Shown here: in pieces, positions 1 to 8,059 of the stretch
How the letters are laid out: every line of letters starts with the position of its first letter
How positions within the stretch are numbered: position 1 is the stretch's first letter
Source of the DNA: an uncultured Lachnospiraceae bacterium
GTDB taxonomy: Bacteria; Bacillota; Clostridia; Lachnospirales; Lachnospiraceae
Length of the DNA: 64,000 nucleotides
Assembly: GCA_905203555.1 (NCBI GenBank)
Contig: CAJKWK010000002.1
Span: 1-64,000, forward strand
Direction: 5' to 3'
The notes under the pieces: model-generated
Seen by the model: the letters and a program-made list of their open reading frames with translations, nothing else
Databases searched by the model: none
Told to the model about the DNA's origin: nothing
Translations under genes and position numbers: made by a program

Positions 1-826
1 AGATTATATCTCGAATCCTTGAGAATGGGGTGTCAACTTTTTTTATACCACATCATTGTGTATCATTACGACCTTAAAAGGTTTTGAATACCGAGTTCCT
101 GAAAAGATTCGAAAGGTGATGTTTTCCGGGGAAGTAATGCCGATCAAACATTTTCAGTTGTGGAAAAAATACTTGCCGGATGCAGAGTATGTGAATTTGT
201 ATGGGCCAACAGAAATTACTTGCAATTGTACTTATTACCGGATTGACCGTGAGTTTGCAGAAGGAGAGAGTATTCCGATCGGACGGGAATTTCCGAATGA
301 GAAGGTGTTTCTCTTAAACGAGGAAGATAAAGAAGTAACAGAGGTAAATGTTCCAGGAGAAATCTGTGTATCAGGAACGGCTGTTGCAATCGGATATTAT
401 AACAATCCGGAGCAGACAAATCGTGTTTTTGTACAAAATCCATTGAATGAATTGTATACAGAGCGGATTTACCGGACAGGGGATCTGGGTTACTATGGGA
501 CAGATGGTGAACTGTACTATAAGTGTCGAAAAGATTTTCAGATTAAGCATATGGGGCATCGGATTGAGCTTGGAGAGATTGAGATGGCAATGAATGGTGT
601 GGAAGAGGTGCTTCGTTGTTGTTGTATATTTGATGAGAAGAAAAATAAGATTGCAGCGTTTTATGAAGGGGCGATTGAAAAACGAGCTCTGAAACGGAAA
701 TTAGGAGAGAAATTACCGATGTTTATGCTGCCAAATGTTTTTTATCCGTTGGAGGAAATGCCGTTAAATAAGAATGGAAAGATTGATAGAAACCGGTTGA
801 AAAAGCAGTATTTGGAGGAAATATGA
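1..826 (+). CDS. AMP-dependent amino-acid adenylation domain protein, 5' end outside window, apparent frameshift near 50-56
   Basis: This is the C-terminal part of an adenylate-forming enzyme of the NRPS A-domain/DltA type, which activates an amino acid as aminoacyl-AMP and loads it on a carrier protein. Visible core motifs are NLYGPTE (A5), YRTGDLG (A7), the HRIELGEIE stretch (A8) and NKNGKIDR with the C-terminal catalytic Lys (A10). The long open frame begins only at base 56. Bases 3-50 in another frame read ILENGVSTFFIP, which fits the family immediately upstream, and that frame stops at 75-77. One base therefore seems to be missing between about 50 and 56: either a real disrupted gene or a sequence error. 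The stop overlaps the ATG of the decarboxylase. The carrier protein at 2095 is its likely partner. The substrate cannot be read from this fragment. Confidence 0.75.
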
Positions 827-2013
827 TGGATACAAAAATGATCGCGCGTGCAGTGCAAGAATATGGAACTCCGTCCTATGTATTTGACATTGATGTATTT
901 CAGAATCGGATTCGGATGATTCAAGAAGTGCTGGGACCGCAGGTTCAGCTTTGTTATGCGATGAAGGCAAATCCATTTTTGATTGGAGCCGCGGCTGCGA
1001 ATCTGGCTCGTCTGGAAGTTTGCTCTCCGGGAGAATTTGCAATTTGCGAGAGAAATCAAATTCCGGCAGAACAATTGGTACTGTCCGGAGTTTATAAAGA
1101 ACAGGCAGAAATTGAAAAGATTTTAGAAAAATATGGGGCGGCTGGAATCCATACGATCGAATCAGAACAACAGTTTAAAATGTTAGCGTCATTGGCAGAA
1201 AAACGGGGATTCAAACTGTGTGTATTACTGCGGCTGACAAGTGGAAATCAATTTGGTTTGGATGAAGAAGTGTTGAAAACAATCGTGAAGAATCGGGCAG
1301 ATTATCCGGGAATACAGATTTTGGGAGTTCAGTACTATTCGGGAACACAGAAGAAAAAAGCGGAGATTCTGGAACAGGAAATTGCGAAGTTGGACGGCCT
1401 TTTGTCGGAATTAAAAGAGCTGTATGGATATGAGGCGGAAGAGTTGGAATATGGTCCGGGACTCTATATACCGTATTTTATAACTGAGGGAGACGAATCC
1501 AAAGCAGAGTTGCATCAATTGAGAGAACAGTTGATGCAGATGCAGTTTGACGGGCAGATTACGCTGGAAATGGGGCGGTATATGGCGGCATCCTGCGGAA
1601 CATATCTAACGAAAGTAGTAGATGAAAAGGAAAATGCGGGGGTTCATTATGCAATCGTGGATGGCGGAATCCATCATCTGAATTATTTCGGACAGACCAT
1701 GGCGATGAAACTCCCTTATTTTAAACAGTTAAATGGGGAAAACTTTGAAGAAAAAGCAGATGGAGTGGAAAACGTTACGACGGTGTGCGGATCCCTGTGT
1801 ACAGTCAGCGATGTTCTTGTGAAAAAAATGCCGCTGCATGGGGAAATCATGGGAGATGTGCTGGCATTTGAGAATACCGGGGCGTATTCCGTTACAGAGG
1901 GAATCTATCTGTTCCTCAGCAGGGCATTTCCGAAGGTGATTTTTGCAACAGAGGAAAACGGGTTGGAACTGGTGCGTGATACGGTGCAAAGTCATTGTTT
2001 TAACGGAATCTGA
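823..2013 (+). CDS. Fold-type III PLP-dependent decarboxylase (diaminopimelate/ornithine decarboxylase-like)
   Basis: This 396-residue protein is an alanine-racemase-fold, PLP-dependent amino-acid decarboxylase of the LysA/ornithine family. The N-terminal TIM barrel carries the PLP lysine in YAMKAN (about residue 48). The C-terminal part has an ExGRY motif, the CGSLCT cysteine motif of the dimer-interface active site, and FENTGAYS. It starts with ATG overlapping the stop of the adenylation gene and has GGAGG just upstream, so the two are translationally coupled. Lying between an adenylation domain and a carrier protein, inside a glycan cluster, it probably makes or trims an amino-acid-derived group rather than serving lysine synthesis. 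That role is an inference; a housekeeping LysA cannot be excluded. Confidence 0.85.
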   Translation: MMDTKMIARAVQEYGTPSYVFDIDVFQNRIRMIQEVLGPQVQLCYAMKANPFLIGAAAANLARLEVCSPGEFAICERNQIPAEQLVLSGVYKEQAEIEKILEKYGAAGIHTIESEQQFKMLASLAEKRGFKLCVLLRLTSGNQFGLDEEVLKTIVKNRADYPGIQILGVQYYSGTQKKKAEILEQEIAKLDGLLSELKELYGYEAEELEYGPGLYIPYFITEGDESKAELHQLREQLMQMQFDGQITLEMGRYMAASCGTYLTKVVDEKENAGVHYAIVDGGIHHLNYFGQTMAMKLPYFKQLNGENFEEKADGVENVTTVCGSLCTVSDVLVKKMPLHGEIMGDVLAFENTGAYSVTEGIYLFLSRAFPKVIFATEENGLELVRDTVQSHCFNGI

Positions 2014-2094
2014 TACTTGTGATTTGATAATGGGAATGATAGAATAAAAGGAACAAACGATAAAAAAGATAAGAAATAGAAAGTGAGAGATACG

Positions 2095-2322
2095 ATGGAT
2101 AAGTTGATTGAGATTTTGGAAGAGATTCAGCCGGATGTGGATTATAGAGAGTGTACAACATTGATTGATGATGGTCTGTTAGACTCCTTTGCAATCTTGT
2201 CGATTGTGGGAGAAATTGAGGATGAGTTTGGGGTGTCTGTAACACCGGCAGAGATTATTCCGGAGAATTTTAATTCTGCAGAGAGCCTGTGGGATATGAT
2301 TGAGAGACTGAAGGAAGATTAA
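2095..2322 (+). CDS. Acyl/peptidyl carrier protein
   Basis: A 75-residue acidic carrier protein. The phosphopantetheine attachment serine lies in the motif GLLDSFAIL, followed by the usual helix III region ending VTPAEIIPENF. The ATG at 2095 is preferred to a GTG at 2083 because the family usually begins with a short helix like MDKLIEILEE. It sits directly after the decarboxylase and is the likely thiolation partner of the adenylation enzyme, in the manner of DltA/DltC. It probably carries an aminoacyl unit for transfer to an exported glycan, which is inferred from context. Confidence 0.85.
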   Translation: MDKLIEILEEIQPDVDYRECTTLIDDGLLDSFAILSIVGEIEDEFGVSVTPAEIIPENFNSAESLWDMIERLKED

Positions 2323-2358
2323 GAAGAAACCAGTGAAATAGATTGAAAGAATCATAAC

Positions 2359-3450
2359 ATGAAGAAAATAGGATTTGTAAATTATGATATGACGGTAACA
2401 GGAGGCGTTGAGCAGGTGACGACAGCACTTGCCAATGCTTTTTGTGCTGAATATGAAGTATTTATTTTTGCGGTATTTGGAAAAGGAAAACGAGTGCCTT
2501 ATACGTTTGACCCTCGCATTCATTATCATGCAGAATTGACAGAGGATTGTCGCATTCGTCAGCGAATTACAAGATGTTTTCAACCGCTCCGGAATTGGAT
2601 TAAGGAGAATGGGATTGATGTGGTTTTTCTGATGGAGAATCATCCGGCGCTGGTTGCATCACCAATGCGTTTTGTTACAAAAACAAAATTGGTATTTTGT
2701 GATCATGGCGCTTTGATGAATGAGTGGGAGAAAAAGGATATTACGTTGTTCCGTTTTTGGGATTCTTTGATTTCTCACCGGACGGTGACGTTGACGGAAC
2801 AGAATCGTCAGGATTATATACGAAAGTTTCATACTAATCCGAAAAAAATCCAGAGCATTTACAACTGGATTCGACCGGAAGTTATTGCATCGAGAGCGGA
2901 GTATGATGTGAATTCGAAGAAGATTCTTACGGTGGGACGGGTCAGTGAGGAAAAAGGCTATGATATGCTGATGCAGGTTGCGAAAATGGTTTTGCCGGAG
3001 TATCCGGACTGGCAATGGCATTTGTATGGAACAGGAGATCGGTTTGATTGGCTGCAGCAGGAAGTGAAGAACTGTCATCTGGAATCCCAGGTTATTTTAA
3101 AAGGAAATGTGAAGGATGCATATCAATATTATTCGGAGTATGCATTGCTTGTTCTTCCGTCTTATCGAGAAGGACTTCCGCTGGTGCTTTTGGAGGCAAA
3201 AGCCTGTGGTCTTCCGATGGTAAGCTTTGATGTGACTACCGGACCGCGGGAAATTATAGAAGATGGACAGGACGGTTTTTTGATTCCTACGTATGATCTT
3301 GAAAATATGGCGGCGCGTATCGGGAAATTGATCGAAAATCCAGAAACTAGAATTCGATTTTCTGAGCATACAAAAGAAAATCTAAATAAATTTCAAAAAG
3401 AAAAGATTTATGAACAATGGAAGGACTTGATTGAAAGCATCACAAAGTAA
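2359..3450 (+). CDS. Family 4 glycosyltransferase (GT-B fold)
   Basis: A 363-residue GT4-type transferase. The N-terminal acceptor domain begins with MKKIGFVNYDMTVTGGVEQV, the glycine-rich start typical of these enzymes. The C-terminal donor domain starts near ILTVGRVSEEKGYDML, has LPSYREGLPLVLLEAKACGLP (the E-x7-E nucleotide-sugar motif), and ends with a helix. No membrane segment is seen, so it acts at the inner face of the membrane on a lipid-linked oligosaccharide. It is the first of a run of transferases in one operon with a flippase. The sugar and linkage cannot be told from sequence. Confidence 0.88.
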   Translation: MKKIGFVNYDMTVTGGVEQVTTALANAFCAEYEVFIFAVFGKGKRVPYTFDPRIHYHAELTEDCRIRQRITRCFQPLRNWIKENGIDVVFLMENHPALVASPMRFVTKTKLVFCDHGALMNEWEKKDITLFRFWDSLISHRTVTLTEQNRQDYIRKFHTNPKKIQSIYNWIRPEVIASRAEYDVNSKKILTVGRVSEEKGYDMLMQVAKMVLPEYPDWQWHLYGTGDRFDWLQQEVKNCHLESQVILKGNVKDAYQYYSEYALLVLPSYREGLPLVLLEAKACGLPMVSFDVTTGPREIIEDGQDGFLIPTYDLENMAARIGKLIENPETRIRFSEHTKENLNKFQKEKIYEQWKDLIESITK

Positions 3451-3477
3451 TTAGAGTCTGAAGATGGGAGAAAAGAC

Positions 3478-4578
3478 ATGCGAATCTTACAAATTGGAAT
3501 GTCGTACAATCCGGGTGGGATTGAAAGTTTTGTAATGAATTATGTCCGGGAACTGACAAAGCAGGGAGTACACTTTGATTTTATCAGTATGTTTCCAAAA
3601 CTGGCATATGAAGATGAAATTACCGCATTGGGCGGTAAGGTGTATCATACGGTTGATGGCCGAAAACGCCCGATTACGTTTTATCGGCAAATGAAAAAAA
3701 TATTGCGGATGAGGCATTACGATGCAGTTCATGTAAATATGCTCTCTGCTGCAAATATTGTGCCGGTTATGGCAGCGCGGCATCTAGGAGTAAAAAAGGT
3801 AATTGCACATTCTCACAATTCTTCTACGCCGGGAGTGGTGCGTAATCTACTGCATAGGATAAACAAGCCTTTTTTGTCTTGTTTTGCAACAGATTATTTT
3901 GCATGCAGTCAGGTGGCTGCTGAGTGGCTGTTTACTGGAAAAGTTCTCAAGAGTGGGAAGGTGCATCTGATTCATAATGCATTGCGGTTAGAAGATTTTC
4001 TGTGTACTGAAATGCAGAGGGAAGAGGCGAAAAAACAGTTCCGGCTAGAAGATCAATTTGTGATTGGACATGTAGGTCGGTTTGAAGAACAGAAAAATCA
4101 TTTATATTTGATAGAAATCTTGAAGGCTTTTACAGAAAAGAGAGACGATGTTGTGTTATTACTGATTGGAACCGGAGAGCTGGAACCGGCAGTAAGGCAG
4201 AAGGTGCAGGAATATGGTCTGGAGAAACAGGTTCAATTTCTGGGACTTCGGAAGGATGTGCCGGAGCTTTTGAAAGCGATGGATCTCTTTTTATTTCCGT
4301 CTTTGTTTGAAGGTCTTCCACTCGTATTGCTGGAGGCGCAGGCAACAGGCATTTTGAGTGTTGTATCATCGGCGGTTACTCATGATGTTGATCTTACAAA
4401 ACAGATGCAGTTTGTTTCTTTGCAGGATGCACCTGAAAAGTGGGCAGAAGAGCTGGAAAAGATGGCAGAGAAAAGAAATACAAGGAAGTCTCCGGAAGAA
4501 ATTAAACATTTATTCCAAGAGGCTGGCTATGAGATTGAAGCAGCGGCACAGCAATTGAAATTATATTATGAAGAATAG
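3478..4578 (+). CDS. Family 4 glycosyltransferase (EpsF-like)
   Basis: A 366-residue retaining GT-B glycosyltransferase. It starts MRILQIGMSYNPGGIESFV, with the acceptor-side glycine loop, followed by HVNMLSA and a second Rossmann domain beginning IGHVGRFEEQKNH. The donor-binding E-x7-E lies in FPSLFEGLPLVLLEAQATG. It resembles EpsF/CapM-type exopolysaccharide transferases. A GGGAG ribosome site precedes the ATG. It is only 27 bases behind the previous transferase, so the two are co-transcribed. Donor and acceptor sugars are unknown. Confidence 0.87.
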   Translation: MRILQIGMSYNPGGIESFVMNYVRELTKQGVHFDFISMFPKLAYEDEITALGGKVYHTVDGRKRPITFYRQMKKILRMRHYDAVHVNMLSAANIVPVMAARHLGVKKVIAHSHNSSTPGVVRNLLHRINKPFLSCFATDYFACSQVAAEWLFTGKVLKSGKVHLIHNALRLEDFLCTEMQREEAKKQFRLEDQFVIGHVGRFEEQKNHLYLIEILKAFTEKRDDVVLLLIGTGELEPAVRQKVQEYGLEKQVQFLGLRKDVPELLKAMDLFLFPSLFEGLPLVLLEAQATGILSVVSSAVTHDVDLTKQMQFVSLQDAPEKWAEELEKMAEKRNTRKSPEEIKHLFQEAGYEIEAAAQQLKLYYEE

Positions 4579-4608
4579 AGCAGTTTGATTTGCATTAGGA
4601 GGGAGAGT

Positions 4609-5574
4609 ATGCCTGAAATTAGCGTGATTGTACCGGTTTATAAGGTGGAACCATATATTCATAAATGTGTAGATTCGATATTGACACAGACGTTTACAGA
4701 TTATGAATTGATATTAGTCGATGATGGGAGTCCGGATACTTGTGGAAATATTTGTGATGAATATGCCCAAAAGGATGCGCGTATTCATGTGATTCATAAG
4801 GAAAATGGCGGATTAAGTGATGCTCGAAATGCGGGGATGAAAATTGCCTGTGGAGAGTATGTGATTTTTATCGATAGTGATGATTATATAGATGCAGATA
4901 TGTTGTCTTATCTTTATGAAAATTTGAAGAAAGCAGATGCGGATATGGCAACTTGTGGCATTTATGAGGTATACGCAGATCGGATTGAAAAACAGGAAGA
5001 AGAGCCGGATTTTGTTTGCAGCGGAGAAGAGGCGTTTCGTTGTATTTTACGGGGACATACCATCCGGGGAGAAATTTGGAATAAGCTGATAAAGAGAAGT
5101 TGTATATCAGATCTGGAATTTCCGAAAGGAAAGCTGTATGAGGATATTTTTTATACTGTAGATATGATGCAGAGAATTAAAAAAGTTGCAGTGGGGACAA
5201 AGCCGAAATATTATTATCTGCATCGGTCAGACAGTATTACCGGAAAAGCATATCGCCCGAAACTGTTTGATATTATAGACGGATATACGAAGAACTATCA
5301 GGTTGTGCAGCATGCCTTTCCGAAATTGGAGGAAGAGGCTGAATGTCTGTGGATCTGGTCCAGATTTATTGTCTTGGATAAGATGCTTTTGGAAGAAAAT
5401 TACCGTTCAATTGATCGATTTGAGGAACTGGTGACATTTATTAAACAGCATTTTCGCCGAATCATGAAAAATCCGTATTTTCAGAGAAATCGTAAAATTT
5501 CGGCAATTGTATTGTTGATTAGTATTCCGTTGTATCGGAAGTTGGTATTTATCAGTGAAGGAAAAAAGAAGTAA
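4609..5574 (+). CDS. Family 2 glycosyltransferase (GT-A fold)
   Basis: A 321-residue inverting GT2 enzyme. Canonical elements are ISVIVPVYKVEPYI at the start, LILVDDGSPD (nucleotide binding), GLSDARNAG, and the metal-binding DSDD motif in FIDSDDYI. The chosen ATG at 4609 follows AGGAGGGAGAG; an upstream in-frame start at 4585 would add eight residues but lacks a ribosome site. The C-terminal 100 residues are helical and could recognise the acceptor. Part of the polysaccharide assembly operon. Confidence 0.9.
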   Translation: MPEISVIVPVYKVEPYIHKCVDSILTQTFTDYELILVDDGSPDTCGNICDEYAQKDARIHVIHKENGGLSDARNAGMKIACGEYVIFIDSDDYIDADMLSYLYENLKKADADMATCGIYEVYADRIEKQEEEPDFVCSGEEAFRCILRGHTIRGEIWNKLIKRSCISDLEFPKGKLYEDIFYTVDMMQRIKKVAVGTKPKYYYLHRSDSITGKAYRPKLFDIIDGYTKNYQVVQHAFPKLEEEAECLWIWSRFIVLDKMLLEENYRSIDRFEELVTFIKQHFRRIMKNPYFQRNRKISAIVLLISIPLYRKLVFISEGKKK

Positions 5575-6477
5575 ATGAATAGAAAACATGCATATTTGAT
5601 CAAAGCGCATCATCAGTTTGAAGTACTGAAAAAATTGTTGATGCTTTTGGATGATGAACGAAATGATATATATATTCATATTGGACTGGATGTGGAATTT
5701 CAGGCTGCGGAATTAAAAGAGGTTGTCCATAAATCTGATTTATACTTTGTAGAGCGAATTCATGAACAGTGGGGTGGCTATAGTCAGATTCAGAGTGAGT
5801 TGAATCTGTTTCGAGGGGCTTGGGAAAGAGGCTATGAATATTATCATCTGCTGAGTGGAGCGGATTTGCCGCTGAAGACACAAGATGAGATTCATACATT
5901 CTTTACAGAACACAAGGGAAAGGAGTTTCTCTATTTTTGCCCCAAAAGTTTTTGGGAGGAGTCCAGATATAAATATGAGCAGTACTATTGGCTGCAAGAA
6001 AGAATCGGCAGGGAAGGACACCGTTTTTTACGGCTGGTGGAAAAATGTTCTTTATTTTTGCAGCGCCGATTAGGTGTGAAACGTCAGAAACCGGGAGTGG
6101 AATATTGTCTGGGAGCCAACTGGGTGAGTGTTACGCATGATTTGGTTGGTTACATTTTGCAGAATGAGGACTTGATCAGGGAATTGTTTCATGCAACGTT
6201 GTGTGGCGATGAGTTTTTTGTACAGACGCTTGTATGGAATTCAGAGTATCGGGAGCGGGTTTTTTCGTTGGAGGATGATTATTATGCGTCTTTGCGTTAT
6301 ATTGACTGGAAACGTGGAAATCCCTATGTGTGGAGAAAGCACGATTATACAGAATTGATGGAGTCTCCGTATTTATTTGCTCGAAAATTTGAAGAAACGG
6401 TGGATTCGGAGATTATAGATCAGATTTTTGATTCCATAATGGATCAGCAAAAGAAAGGAATCGGATATGAGAAGTAA
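5575..6477 (+). CDS. GT14 core-2/I-branching-type N-acetylglucosaminyltransferase family protein
   Basis: A 300-residue protein with the opening KHAYLIKAHHQFEVLKKLL and the motifs YIHIGLD, HEQWGGYSQI and YYHLLSGADLPLK of the bacterial branch of the core-2/I-branching (GT14) family, where GlcNAc or xylose transfer is known. There is no signal peptide or membrane helix. It starts one base after the stop of the GT2 gene and its 3' end overlaps the flippase start by 11 bases, so translation is coupled. A side-branch role in the repeat unit is a reasonable inference. Confidence 0.82.
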   Translation: MNRKHAYLIKAHHQFEVLKKLLMLLDDERNDIYIHIGLDVEFQAAELKEVVHKSDLYFVERIHEQWGGYSQIQSELNLFRGAWERGYEYYHLLSGADLPLKTQDEIHTFFTEHKGKEFLYFCPKSFWEESRYKYEQYYWLQERIGREGHRFLRLVEKCSLFLQRRLGVKRQKPGVEYCLGANWVSVTHDLVGYILQNEDLIRELFHATLCGDEFFVQTLVWNSEYRERVFSLEDDYYASLRYIDWKRGNPYVWRKHDYTELMESPYLFARKFEETVDSEIIDQIFDSIMDQQKKGIGYEK

Positions 6478-7978
6478 ACTGGCAATGAAAAATATGGTGG
6501 CGAATTTGTTTTTGCAGTTTCTGGTATTGATTTCCGGAATTATATTGCCACGTTTTTTTATGGAAACATACGGTTCGACAGTAAATGGAATGATTACTTC
6601 TGTCAATCAGTTTTTGATGTATTTGGGATTGGCGGAAGCCGGAATCGGTACTGCGTCGGTTGTAGCCTTGTACGCACCGCTGGCTCATGAGCAGGATGGG
6701 GAAGTTAATTCTATCTTGTCTGCGACCAGAAAATTTTATAATCGTTCCGGCAGCTTATTTTTGGTACTGGTCCTTCTGTTAGCTGTGGTGTATCCGTTTT
6801 TTATCTCCGGACAATTGGAGCAGAGTATGGTGCGAACCATGGTGCTCGTATTAGCCAGCAGTACATTAGTGGACTTCTTTTTTCTTGGAAAATACAGGGT
6901 GCTGCTTACTGCCAATCAAAGAGGCTATGTAGTTGCGGTGATTCAGTCTGTTGGTACAGTTGTTAATATGGCTGTTTCTATCCTTTTGATTTATCTTGGG
7001 GCAAGTGTTTTGATCGTAAAAGCAGTTGCAACCGGGGTGTATATATTGCGTTTGGTTTTAGTGCGTGTTTATGTGAAAAAAGAATATCCCGATGTGGATT
7101 TTCATGCAGAACCGAAGATGGATGCATTGGAGCAGCGTGGAGCAGCGCTTTTGCATCAGATTGTTGGGATTATTGTAAATAATACGGATGTTGTTCTCTT
7201 AACAATTTTGATTGGACGTGGATCCTTATTGGAGGTCAGTGTTTATTCTTCTTATAATCTGGTCGTGACGGCAGTGAATACGCTGCTGACATCTTTTTCA
7301 AATGGATTGACTGCAGGATTTGGCGAAGTGATTTCCAAAGGGGAAGAGGATGTACTCAGAGAAAATTATTCGAGTTATGAATATATGTATCTGGTGATTT
7401 TATTTATTGGTGTTGTATGTATGGGCGTGCTGATTATTCCGTTTATTGCAGTGTACACCATGAATATGACGGATGTAGATTATGTGCGTCCGCTTATCGG
7501 TGTCCTCTTTACTGTGATTGTATTGCTGCAGAACATTCGGATACCGGGGATTACAATTATCTGTGCAGCCGGACATTATAAGGAAACCAGATATCAGGCT
7601 ATCATAGAAGCCGTAATTAACCTTGCAGTATCGATAGCGTTGATTCGGAAATTAGGTATGGCAGGAGTATTGATTGGTACGGTTTGTTCTTACGGATACC
7701 GATCACTGGATGTGATTTTATATAATAGTAAATATCTGGTAAAAGGCGCAGGTAAAAGAACGTTTTCAAGAATAGGAAGAAATATATTTGTTGTAGCTGC
7801 ATTAGTTGTAATCGGAATTTATGTTGTTCCGCAAAATATGACCTCCTTTGTGTCCTGGTTTTTATATGCAATAGTATCTGGTGTAGTAAGCAGTCTGGTG
7901 TTATTGGGACTTAATTACTTTGCTGAACCGGAAGAGTGCAGAAAATTGTTGGCAAAGTTTAAGATGGTAGTGAAGTGA
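6467..7978 (+). CDS. Polysaccharide flippase (Wzx/MATE-like, multidrug/oligosaccharidyl-lipid/polysaccharide superfamily)
   Basis: A 503-residue integral membrane protein with about 12-14 hydrophobic segments. It opens with an amphipathic region, then NLFLQFLVLISGIILPRFFM, where a membrane helix meets a Tyr/Gly pattern (ETYGSTVNGMITS) typical of Wzx/RfbX flippases. It should move the lipid-linked repeat unit, built by the preceding transferases, across the membrane. It overlaps the GT14 gene and is followed by a strong terminator, so it is the last gene of the glycan operon. No polymerase or chain-length gene is seen in this part of the locus. Confidence 0.88.
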   Translation: MRSKLAMKNMVANLFLQFLVLISGIILPRFFMETYGSTVNGMITSVNQFLMYLGLAEAGIGTASVVALYAPLAHEQDGEVNSILSATRKFYNRSGSLFLVLVLLLAVVYPFFISGQLEQSMVRTMVLVLASSTLVDFFFLGKYRVLLTANQRGYVVAVIQSVGTVVNMAVSILLIYLGASVLIVKAVATGVYILRLVLVRVYVKKEYPDVDFHAEPKMDALEQRGAALLHQIVGIIVNNTDVVLLTILIGRGSLLEVSVYSSYNLVVTAVNTLLTSFSNGLTAGFGEVISKGEEDVLRENYSSYEYMYLVILFIGVVCMGVLIIPFIAVYTMNMTDVDYVRPLIGVLFTVIVLLQNIRIPGITIICAAGHYKETRYQAIIEAVINLAVSIALIRKLGMAGVLIGTVCSYGYRSLDVILYNSKYLVKGAGKRTFSRIGRNIFVVAALVVIGIYVVPQNMTSFVSWFLYAIVSGVVSSLVLLGLNYFAEPEECRKLLAKFKMVVK

Positions 7979-7985
7979 AAATTAA

Positions 7986-8035
7986 AAAACAGAGGGAATC
8001 CATCATGGAGTTGATGAGATTCTCTCTGTTTTTTT
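7986..8035. terminator. Rho-independent terminator, probably bidirectional
   Basis: Arms AACAGAGGGAATC and GATTCTCTCTGTT form a long hairpin followed by seven T on the + strand, with an A run on the other side. It lies between the converging flippase and glucosaminidase genes and can serve both. Confidence 0.85.
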
Positions 8036-8059
8036 GTATCAGTTATCAATAATAAAATA

